The notes beneath the pieces are model-generated. The model saw only the letters and a list, made by a program, of their open reading frames with translations. It had not been told where the DNA came from and searched no databases. Below, one piece after another: positions 1-5,262 of a stretch of 7,069 nucleotides of DNA. Every line of letters starts with the position of its first letter. Position 1 is the first letter of the stretch. The translations under genes were made by a program, and so were the position numbers. Source of the stretch: Actinomycetota bacterium (GTDB lineage Bacteria > Actinomycetota > Acidimicrobiia > Acidimicrobiales > Acidimicrobiaceae); the NCBI GenBank assembly GCA_027318945.1, contig DAHVOF010000270.1, positions 1 through 7,069 on the forward strand. The letters are read 5' to 3'.

Positions 1-204
1 AAGTTTGGTTTGGATCAGCCTGGAGCACAGGTGGAAGTCTCTGTGCGCAAAGGCGAAATAGTCTTAAGGCCACATGTGGCTATACCTGCAGACCAGGCAT
101 GGTTCTGGTCCGAAGAATGGCAAGAAAAAGAGCAACAGGCAGACGAGGATATCAAAGCTGGCCGTATACGCCGTCTAGAGTCCGTTGATGATCTCGACTC
201 CTGA
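1..204 (+). CDS. AbrB/MazE/SpoVT-type antitoxin, C-terminal part
   Basis: The frame is open from base 1, so the gene starts upstream; 67 residues are visible. The first residues (KFGLDQPGAQVEVSVRKGEI, then VLRP) match the second half of an AbrB/MazE swapped-hairpin DNA-binding domain, whose usual form is 'LGL.pGd.vev...dG.ivLrP'. An acidic, Trp- and Glu-rich tail follows (AWFWSEEWQEKEQQADED...), typical of the toxin-binding arm of such antitoxins. By family knowledge it would bind and neutralise the toxin encoded next and repress its own promoter, which lies outside the window. The toxin reading frame begins two bases after the TGA stop, so the pair should be translationally coupled. A TTG at base 10 could be read as a start but would cut the DNA-binding fold in half, so I treat the gene as partial. 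Confidence 0.8.
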   Translation, partial: KFGLDQPGAQVEVSVRKGEIVLRPHVAIPADQAWFWSEEWQEKEQQADEDIKAGRIRRLESVDDLDS

Positions 205-206
205 AA

Positions 207-440
207 TTGCCTGAAATCTATTTCGCTGAACAGTTCCACAAGGACTACAAGGCGTTGACCTCGGCGGAGCAAGTCGCCATCAAACAAGCACTTAATCGTC
301 TCAAAGAAAACATGCGTCATCCAAGTCTTCGAGTCAAGAAAATGAAAGGTCGAGCAGACATATGGGAAGCAACACCAAGTAGGGAACTCAGGATGACATT
401 CAGGTTCGAATCTGGAATCATCACAATGCGCACCTGCTGA
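207..440 (+). CDS. RelE/ParE-family toxin, cut short by an in-frame TGA
   Basis: A 77-residue product from a TTG start two bases after the antitoxin stop; CTG at 201 is the only other in-frame option, since a TGA lies at 189-191. No good Shine-Dalgarno is visible, so translation coupled to the antitoxin is likely. The pattern F..QFHKDYKAL...Q..I..AL..L..N..HPSLRVKKMKG..DIWEA....LRMTFRFE is that of RelE/ParE-type toxins, which usually cleave mRNA on the ribosome. The frame stops at TGA 438-440 after ...IITMRTC. Without that stop it continues HHDDALNG and ends at TGA 465-467. Family members normally read '..R.cG.HD..L' here, so the stop occupies the place of a conserved glycine (GGA to TGA is one base). 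In relatives such as YafQ the C-terminal histidine is catalytic, so the product is probably inactive. Family call is good; activity is doubtful. Confidence 0.75.
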   Translation: MPEIYFAEQFHKDYKALTSAEQVAIKQALNRLKENMRHPSLRVKKMKGRADIWEATPSRELRMTFRFESGIITMRTC

Positions 441-467
441 CATCACGATGACGCGCTGAACGGTTGA
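441..467 (+). pseudogene. Severed C-terminal codons of the RelE/ParE toxin
   Basis: These codons read HHDDALNG and then TGA, in the same frame as the toxin and directly after its premature TGA at 438-440. They match the histidine/aspartate C-terminus expected for the family. Their intact frame and sense suggest a recent point mutation rather than old decay. Confidence 0.6.
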
Positions 468-679
468 GTGGTACTTACAAAACGTATCATGGAGACTTAT
501 ACATCTAGCACGCTCACTTGCGCATGAAACCCAGCAAGGAGTGAGAAACGTCGTCGCGTTGAGATAGGCGACAAGTTCCTTGGTCGCTGGTCTGTACGGG
601 GCCTTTCTAAGGCTTGCACCAAATGCGGTGAAAGTCGCTCGTTTGGTTCTTCGGGGGGCATGGTCCAGCAATGAACTGT
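468..679. other. Gene-free spacer
   Basis: I see no credible gene here on either strand. The minus-strand frames are continuations of the decayed UPF0114-like sequence or antisense of the toxin region, and show no family motif. No tRNA-like fold or clear promoter was found. Confidence 0.4.
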
Positions 680-948
680 GCCTACCCGACAGATCGTCAG
701 AACCATGATCACAAGCGCAACTCCGATGCCACACTCGACGATATGGCTTCCGCCACCGGCGCTGACAAGGACCTGTAAGAAATCGACTGCAACAATCAAT
801 ACGATCGCGTCAATAACCCTTGCCTTGAGATCGTTTAGATCGCACACACGCAACAAGGTCCGCCAATCTCAAGACAGTTCACAAACAATTCGTCCAATCC
901 AACGCTTGCAATGATAAGCGTCGCCCCGATCCAAAACCTATCCACATA
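680..948 (-). pseudogene. UPF0114/YqhA-like membrane protein remnant (frameshifted, N-terminus missing)
   Basis: Two adjacent minus-strand frames together read as the C-terminal half of a UPF0114/YqhA-type protein. The first (from about 948) reads YVDRFWIGATLIIASVGLDE, then LFVNCLEIGG, and meets a TAA at 837-835. The second, open from 868, reads LLRVCDLNDLKARVIDAIVL, then IVAVDFLQVL, then GIGVALVIMVLTICRV. Laid end to end they follow the family pattern: a hydrophobic helix ending '.G..ELF', a '.DL.DLK..' connector, and two more hydrophobic helices. The join needs a frameshift between about 868 and 838. The N-terminal half is absent, because a TGA lies upstream at 972-970 and the neighbouring gene ends at 1100. 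The family is an uncharacterised inner-membrane protein family. The assignment rests on remembered consensus. Confidence 0.6.
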
Positions 949-1032
949 AGGTGGCCTACACAGCGCACCTCAAGATCGGTTGGCCGAGGCTGCCGATGTT
1001 CTGTAGCTACGTATGCAAACTGCGCCAGATGT

Positions 1033-1052
1033 CAATGCCATTTCCGGCATTG
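1033..1052 (-). terminator. Possible terminator hairpin after the catabolic operon
   Basis: A perfect 7-bp inverted repeat (CAATGCC 1033-1039, GGCATTG 1046-1052) with a 6-base loop lies about 48 bases past the stop codon of the last operon gene. There is no U tract, so this is a weak candidate. Confidence 0.3.
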
Positions 1053-1099
1053 TTCAAGGGGAGTAGTTTCCTGCCAATTCGGCTCGAGCGGGTCTGATG

Positions 1100-1744
1100 T
1101 CAGTCCGTGAGGGGGACGCCTCGAATGGCAAGTTCGGTAGCTGTGACGCCACCCGCCAATGCGACCACTTTGAATGCCGCACCATCCGGCTCGAAGATAC
1201 CCTGTTCCGTGTAAATCCGCTTCACCACTCCCTTAGCGGTAAGAGGGTGGGAGCATTGTTGGACAAGCTTCGATGCGCCGTCATTGGCGAATAAGCTGGT
1301 TATGATCCAGACTCTCCGGGCGCCATGCGCCAGATCCGCAGCTCCTCCTATGCCGGCTATCTTCCTTCCCGCGAGCCGCCAGTTTGCCAGGTCTCCGTTG
1401 ACGGAGACTTCGTAGGCCCCCATCAGTGCAAGGTCAAGGCGTCCGCCGCGAATCAGAGAAAACGAAGTGGCGCTGTCGATGAACGCTCCCCCCGCCACCA
1501 CGGTTGCAAAGCCTTTGCCCGCATCTATCACGTCGGGATCCTCGTTGCCTGGTGAAGGAGATGGCCCGAGTCCGATTATGCCATTCTCGCTGTGCAGCAT
1601 GACCCCCCGCTCATTGAGCGGCTCGACAGCTACTTGAGGCATTCCAATGCCTACGTTCACTAGCCAATCGGATTCGACGTCCAGTGCCACTCGCGAGCCG
1701 ATCTCCTTCATTGTCCATAGGGCATTTTCCGAGCCGATTGTCAT
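1100..1744 (-). CDS. CoA-transferase subunit B (3-oxoacid/3-oxoadipate type)
   Basis: A 214-residue class I CoA-transferase beta subunit, the usual length for ScoB/AtoA/PcaJ proteins. It should pair with subunit A, encoded two genes upstream, and move CoA from a donor such as succinyl-CoA to an organic acid in the cytoplasm. Visible marks are LVNVGIGMPQ (residues 28-37) and the active-site HSENG (51-55), whose Glu53 forms the enzyme-CoA thioester, followed by GIIGLGP. Further on come GGAFIDSATSFSLIRGGRLD, the MGAYEVS and GDLANW segments, and GGAADLAHGARRV. Most relatives have MEHT after this last element; here it reads ITSLFANDG, a local divergence that may reflect substrate choice. The ATG overlaps the amidohydrolase stop by four bases (ATGA, 1741-1744), so it is probably translated by re-initiation. 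It is the last gene of the operon. The true acid substrate cannot be read from the sequence. Confidence 0.92.
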   Translation of the reverse strand: MTIGSENALWTMKEIGSRVALDVESDWLVNVGIGMPQVAVEPLNERGVMLHSENGIIGLGPSPSPGNEDPDVIDAGKGFATVVAGGAFIDSATSFSLIRGGRLDLALMGAYEVSVNGDLANWRLAGRKIAGIGGAADLAHGARRVWIITSLFANDGASKLVQQCSHPLTAKGVVKRIYTEQGIFEPDGAAFKVVALAGGVTATELAIRGVPLTD

Positions 1745-2625
1745 TTGACCAGTCCCAGAAGACCTAGAGCATTGTCCCTAAGAACTTTCGTCCTAACTCC
1801 GTCCTTGAGAGTCAGCTGCCCGAACTCTTCCAGCCATCTCTTAGGCGGGAAAAGCGGATAGTCCGATCCGAAAAGGAACTTCTCGGGGATGATCGAATTC
1901 ATGTATCTCAGTGTTGTCTCCGGGATGTATTTCGGCGACCATCCCGAAAGGTCAACATAGACGTTGCCCTTGTGGCGCGCAATTGCGACAAGCTCTTCGT
2001 GCCATGGCCACCCGGGGTGGGCTGCGATGATCGTCAAGGTTGGGAATTCCGCTGCCACATCGTCGATCGCCGGAAACGGGCGGCCGTATTTCATGTGCAA
2101 CCCACGGCCTCCGGGAGCGCCGTTCCCGATGGCGGTAACCCCCGTGTGGAAAATGACCACCATCCCGAGACTTTGACAGAGGTCCCAGATCGGAAAGAAG
2201 CGCTTTTTGCCTGGCGAGAACCCTTGCGTAATTGGCTGAAATTTCATACCGTTCATGCCGAGCCCTTTGCATCGCTCGACTTCTCTAAGCGCCTCGTCGC
2301 CCTTGTGGGGATCGACAGATCCGAATGGGATCAGGCGGCCGTTCGATCTTCGGGCCAGGTCAGCTACCTCGTCATTCGATATTTTGAGACCAGTGGTAGT
2401 TTCGGAATCGACATCGAATATGACTGCCATACCGTTGAGATCTTTGTATACGTCCACCACGGCCTTGGGTGCTTCGTTCTGTGAACCAAATAGCCGTCTC
2501 GCATCCTCGTTCCGCTGTTGCGTCTGCTTTGCCCTGTCGCCCGTGTGGACATGCGCGTGAACATCGAAGACCTCGATCTGGCTATAGTCGATGTCGTTGG
2601 TGGTTGTGGATCCTGTTTCGCTCAA
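1741..2625 (-). CDS. Amidohydrolase-2 (ACMSD-type) metal-dependent hydrolase or decarboxylase
   Basis: A 294-residue TIM-barrel protein of the amidohydrolase_2 group (PF04909 type), which includes ACMSD, gamma-resorcylate decarboxylase and related hydrolases and lactonases. Metal-site residues are in the usual order: DVHAHVH with His23 and His25 after strand 1, FHTG with His160, AAHPGWPW with His203, and FGSDYP with Asp255. KFQP (128-131) sits before the second metal half-site. There is no signal peptide, so it is cytoplasmic. It starts with an ATG that overlaps the subunit A stop by four bases (2622-2625) and ends overlapping the subunit B start by four bases. It is thus inserted between the two CoA-transferase subunits and should be made in step with them. 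It probably decarboxylates or hydrolyses an acidic intermediate. The exact reaction is unknown, because the family spans C-C and C-O cleavage. Confidence 0.88.
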   Translation of the reverse strand: MSETGSTTTNDIDYSQIEVFDVHAHVHTGDRAKQTQQRNEDARRLFGSQNEAPKAVVDVYKDLNGMAVIFDVDSETTTGLKISNDEVADLARRSNGRLIPFGSVDPHKGDEALREVERCKGLGMNGMKFQPITQGFSPGKKRFFPIWDLCQSLGMVVIFHTGVTAIGNGAPGGRGLHMKYGRPFPAIDDVAAEFPTLTIIAAHPGWPWHEELVAIARHKGNVYVDLSGWSPKYIPETTLRYMNSIIPEKFLFGSDYPLFPPKRWLEEFGQLTLKDGVRTKVLRDNALGLLGLVK

Positions 2626-3272
2626 TTGTTCACCATTACCAATCTGTCTATGAATGCACCGGATGTGTGGATGTAGTCGGGGTCGAGATAACCGTCGACT
2701 ATCTCTGAGACTTCAGCGATGACTATCGGCGCTGCCGAAGCCATCACTGCATTGAAGTTGCGGGCTGCATGCCGGTAAACGAGATTTCCGGCATGATCGG
2801 CTTTCCAAGCCTTTACTAGGGCGTATTGTGCCTCGATCGGTTTGCATATCAGGTATTGCTTGCCATCGATCTCGATCTTCTGCTTATTTTCGGCAAGCTC
2901 GGTACCGATGCCCACCTGAGTCAGGAATCCGCCCAGACCGGCTCCTTGAGTCCGGATCCGTTCAACCAGGGTTCCCTGGGGTTCGAGCTCGAGTTCCGCC
3001 TCACCCCTTTCCAGCACTTCGAGAAATCCTTTCGAGGTAGGGCCGACCGGATAAGAGCACACGACCTTCCTGACGCCGCCATATCTGAAGAGGGCCTCAT
3101 GCCCCGCATTATTAGCCACTACAGTGAGTCCTGTAACTTTCCTGCTCGCCAGCGCTCCAATCAGGTTGCGCGGATATCCTGCGCCGCCAAACCCTCCACA
3201 GAGGATCGTTGCGCCGTTTGGAATATCGGCAACCGCATCTGCTGCACTCGCAAGGATCTGCGTCTTTGTCAT
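2622..3272 (-). CDS. CoA-transferase subunit A (3-oxoacid/3-oxoadipate type)
   Basis: A 216-residue class I CoA-transferase alpha subunit, partner of the subunit B gene at 1100-1744. Diagnostic stretches are the N-terminal ASAADAVADIPNGATILCGG, then FGGAGYPRNLIGAL (the GGFG.aG.P..li CoA-binding loop), then LTVVANNAG. ELELEPQGTLVERIR, GFLTQVGIGTELAE, HAARNFN and DPDYIHTSGAFIDRLV follow. Compared with PcaI/ScoA the segment VVCSYPVGPTSKGF is less usual (often CSYVG...). I chose ATG 3272 because AGAGGA stands just upstream; a TTG at 3275 would add one residue. It follows the carboxyltransferase gene after an 89-base gap holding a hairpin. Its stop overlaps the amidohydrolase start (ATGA). Donor and acceptor acids are unknown. 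Confidence 0.92.
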   Translation of the reverse strand: MTKTQILASAADAVADIPNGATILCGGFGGAGYPRNLIGALASRKVTGLTVVANNAGHEALFRYGGVRKVVCSYPVGPTSKGFLEVLERGEAELELEPQGTLVERIRTQGAGLGGFLTQVGIGTELAENKQKIEIDGKQYLICKPIEAQYALVKAWKADHAGNLVYRHAARNFNAVMASAAPIVIAEVSEIVDGYLDPDYIHTSGAFIDRLVMVNN

Positions 3273-3323
3273 CAAGTCCTCTGCTATCGTTCGTACACTG
3301 CTATATCGTCATCATGTTCATGT

Positions 3324-3351
3324 GGCCGCCGTTCTGACGTGAACGCTGGCC
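3324..3351 (-). promoter_or_regulatory. Intercistronic imperfect hairpin
   Basis: GGCC (3324-3327) pairs with GGCC (3348-3351), and CGTTC (3330-3334) with GAACG (3341-3345), around a 6-base loop and a 2+2 internal mismatch. It lies in the gap between the carboxyltransferase stop (3362) and the subunit A start (3272). No U tract follows, so a processing, attenuation or protein-binding site is as likely as a terminator. Confidence 0.3.
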
Positions 3352-3361
3352 GCTCCAAGTT

Positions 3362-4858
3362 CTATGAGTGGTGATTGGTCCGATCGGACAAATCCGCCTT
3401 TCCACTCAGGACGAGGGAGAAGTCCGGCCGCCTGATAGTAACTTCGTCTACGTTCCTGCTTTTCACGAGCTTTTCAACAAGCTCCGTCACAGGATTCGCT
3501 GGCTGTAGGTAATCATTCGGCCGAGCCGATTCCCTCATAGTGTTGACTTCCGTTTCTCCCCCTACGGCGTATCTGAGCAGAAGTTCATCGTCAGGGATGC
3601 CGCTGCCGAAGGACTCGCGAATGTCATCGAGTGAAGGTTCGACCCGTTCCGCGGAGGCGAGGTCGTTTGCTCTACGGCGGTTTAGGATGATCTCTCTGGC
3701 TTCTGCTTCAACCCCTCGGCCTGCCTCATCCCCGTAGTCGCCGAGCGTGTACTTTATGATCTCATCGGTAACGACCTTATATCGCTCCCCATTGAGTATG
3801 TTGATGGTCGCCTGGCTGACCACGAATTGCGAAAACGGCGTGACCATTATCGGATAACCCAAGTCGGTGCGGACTCTGACGCTCTCGTTCAAGACTTCGG
3901 GAAGCTTGCTCTCCATGCCGATCTGCCGAAGTTGGTGGCGAAGGTTGGAGATGACTCCACCAGGTACCTGGTGGACGTACTGCGCGTAGTCGTATTCAAA
4001 GGGGGTTCCCAGGGGAAACCTTTCCCTAGCCGCCATTGCCGTGAGTTTTTCCGATGCTCGCCTTAGTGGCGCCTCGTCGATTGCGGTGGAGTGACCGAGT
4101 GCGCGAAGGTTGCTTGCAGCGTTGAAGATTGATGGCTGCGAAGAGCCATTGGCAAGGGGTGGGACTGCCGTATGGACGGTGTCGATGCCTCCCTCGACGG
4201 CCTCAAGCAGCGATACTGGGCCGAGTCCGGTGGTGCAGTGGGTGTGAAACTCGATTGGAGTGCCACATAACTTGCTGATTATGGCTGGAACGATTGTCCG
4301 GGTCCGTTCGGGTGTGAGGAGCCCGCCTGGGTCTTTCAAATATACCTTGTCGGCACCTAGTCCGACTGCCTGCTCGGCCTTTTGCGCATAATATTCGTCG
4401 GTGTGGACAGGTGAGAGGGAGAAGACCAGTGCCACTACCACCGACAGGCCCGCTTCGTGAGCGAACCGGACCGTTGATACTAGGCGCCCCGTCATATCGT
4501 TCGAAGCCTCCATTAGATGAAGCCGCCTGATGCCATTCGCAGCAAGACGAGACAGGTATAGCTTCTGAAGAGCTAGCGGCGCGATGCCAAATGGGGCCGG
4601 CGAACCGGCTCCCGCCATGGCAGCAAGCGGGGTGTTGGGAAGGGCATCCGCGAGGAGGCGGATTCTCTCCCAGGGATTTTCGCGCAGCTCTCTTACGCAC
4701 TTCTTGAAATTGCTGTTGGCAATTACCTCGAGAGCGACGAAGCCCGCCTGGTCCATCTCTTTGGCGAGGGCAAGCATCATGCTCGTCCGCATCCCCTGGG
4801 CCCAAAGGCTTGCATGGCCGTCACGAAATGTCGTATCAGTAAAGCTTATTTCTCCCAC
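3362..4858 (-). CDS. Pyruvate carboxylase/oxaloacetate decarboxylase-like carboxyltransferase subunit without biotin domain
   Basis: A 498-residue protein from GTG 4858: an HMGL-like TIM barrel (about 3-259), then a PYC_OADA domain (about 284-385; YVHQVPGG..SNLRHQLRQIG, PIMVTPFSQFVVSQA). Carboxyltransferases of this family move CO2 between carboxybiotin and an acid, or decarboxylate an oxo acid. Metal-site residues are present: DTTFRD (8-13), Lys175 in LKDPGG, and His205/His207 in FHTHCTTG. The usual RDAHQSL reads RDGHASL, the usual LLRGQN reads MAGAGS, and GTSQP reads GSSQP, so substrate-contacting residues differ. There is no C-terminal biotin domain (no MKM). Instead the tail VTELVEKLVKSRNVDEVTIR, then RPDFSLVLSG, resembles the N-terminal segment of biotin carboxyl carrier proteins. 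A TTG at 4906 would add 16 residues, but GTG gives the normal family start (MGEISFTDTT) behind GGGGGGA. It is the first operon gene. No biotin carboxylase is in the window. Confidence 0.85.
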   Translation of the reverse strand: MGEISFTDTTFRDGHASLWAQGMRTSMMLALAKEMDQAGFVALEVIANSNFKKCVRELRENPWERIRLLADALPNTPLAAMAGAGSPAPFGIAPLALQKLYLSRLAANGIRRLHLMEASNDMTGRLVSTVRFAHEAGLSVVVALVFSLSPVHTDEYYAQKAEQAVGLGADKVYLKDPGGLLTPERTRTIVPAIISKLCGTPIEFHTHCTTGLGPVSLLEAVEGGIDTVHTAVPPLANGSSQPSIFNAASNLRALGHSTAIDEAPLRRASEKLTAMAARERFPLGTPFEYDYAQYVHQVPGGVISNLRHQLRQIGMESKLPEVLNESVRVRTDLGYPIMVTPFSQFVVSQATINILNGERYKVVTDEIIKYTLGDYGDEAGRGVEAEAREIILNRRRANDLASAERVEPSLDDIRESFGSGIPDDELLLRYAVGGETEVNTMRESARPNDYLQPANPVTELVEKLVKSRNVDEVTIRRPDFSLVLSGKADLSDRTNHHS

Positions 4859-4860
4859 TA

Positions 4861-4867
4861 TCCCCCC
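4861..4867 (-). promoter_or_regulatory. Ribosome binding site supporting the GTG start
   Basis: On the minus strand GGGGGGA stands just two bases before GTG 4858, a tight spacing. The divergent lipoprotein gene uses the same CTGGGGGGA string before its ATG, which argues that this is a real local Shine-Dalgarno form. The alternative TTG 4906 has AGGA only two bases away. Confidence 0.4.
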
Positions 4868-4937
4868 AGCATGGTTCCCCCGAGCCAGCCTATTTTCAGC
4901 AACCAAAATCCTGTTGCATGTGCCAGCGTTAGCGATT

Positions 4938-4953
4938 TCCGGAACGGTCCGGA
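4938..4953. promoter_or_regulatory. Candidate operator, TCCGGA-ACGG-TCCGGA
   Basis: Two copies of the palindrome TCCGGA separated by four bases form a 16-base inverted repeat, 80-95 bases upstream of the carboxyltransferase GTG. Dyads of this size suit a dimeric TetR- or GntR-type repressor. No regulator gene lies in the window, so this is inference from symmetry and position only. Confidence 0.3.
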
Positions 4954-5171
4954 TCGAGAGCGCAGCAGGATCGCAAAGACCGGCAATTTCTGATCTATGG
5001 GGACATTAGCTGTTGCGCGAAAATCCGTCAAGGCGGAGCAACGGGTGACGCAAGAATGTGGTAGCCTCAAAATGCCCGGCTCCCGCCCTCTGAATAAGGG
5101 GGATTCGCTGCCGGTAGAGGCAGGAGGGGCCACCAGCAGCAAGCACGACGAACAGGATTTTCGTACCAGGA

Positions 5172-5202
5172 CCAGCTCGTCATAAAATAATTAACTAGCT
5201 GG
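5172..5202. promoter_or_regulatory. Candidate operator around an AT-rich -10 region
   Basis: CCAGCT (5172-5177) and AGCTGG (5197-5202) are inverted copies spaced 19 bases apart. The AT-rich TAAAATAATTAA between them could be the -10 of the lipoprotein gene, 61-91 bases upstream of its ATG. The arms are short, so chance is possible. Confidence 0.25.
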
Positions 5203-5262
5203 CGGGTGGAGGCTGCAGGCGGAAACTCAGCGGGCAGGTAGAAGAACAACTGGGGGGAGAAA

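Larger units (their letters stand above)
4859..5262. other. Divergent intergenic region (shared promoter region)
   Basis: About 400 bases separate the two divergently read start codons, so promoters for both directions must lie here. Small frames exist on both strands, but none has a recognisable family, a good start signal or sensible composition. Two short inverted repeats (4938-4953 and 5172-5202) are the only clear structure. An AT-rich patch at 5181-5194 (CATAAAATAATTAA) is the best -10 candidate for the plus-strand gene: TAAAAT 5183-5188, with a poor -35 TTCGTA 17 bases before it. Confidence 0.5.

Noticed and set aside
438..440. The in-frame TGA as a recoded codon (selenocysteine or readthrough).
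   Set aside because: No selenocysteine element-like hairpin stands out directly after it, and TGA serves as an ordinary stop for other genes here; a nonsense mutation is simpler.
15..734. A 239-codon open frame on the minus strand.
   Set aside because: It is antisense to the antitoxin and toxin, has no family motif, and its composition is unlike a protein; the plus-strand toxin-antitoxin reading is far better.
678..914. A 78-codon plus-strand frame.
   Set aside because: It is the complement of the UPF0114-like remnant and has no recognisable features of its own.
1972..2484. A 170-codon plus-strand frame.
   Set aside because: It lies wholly opposite the amidohydrolase, whose metal-binding motifs are intact.
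3301..3321. A six-codon minus-strand mini-frame (MNMMTI) before CoA-transferase A.
   Set aside because: No ribosome binding site, no run of a regulatory amino acid, and so short that chance is likely.
2826..3374. A 182-codon plus-strand frame.
   Set aside because: It lies mostly opposite CoA-transferase subunit A; its length is a by-product of codon bias in the real gene.
4858..5142. A 94-codon minus-strand frame in the divergent region.
   Set aside because: It overlaps the carboxyltransferase start in another frame and has no family motif or convincing start.
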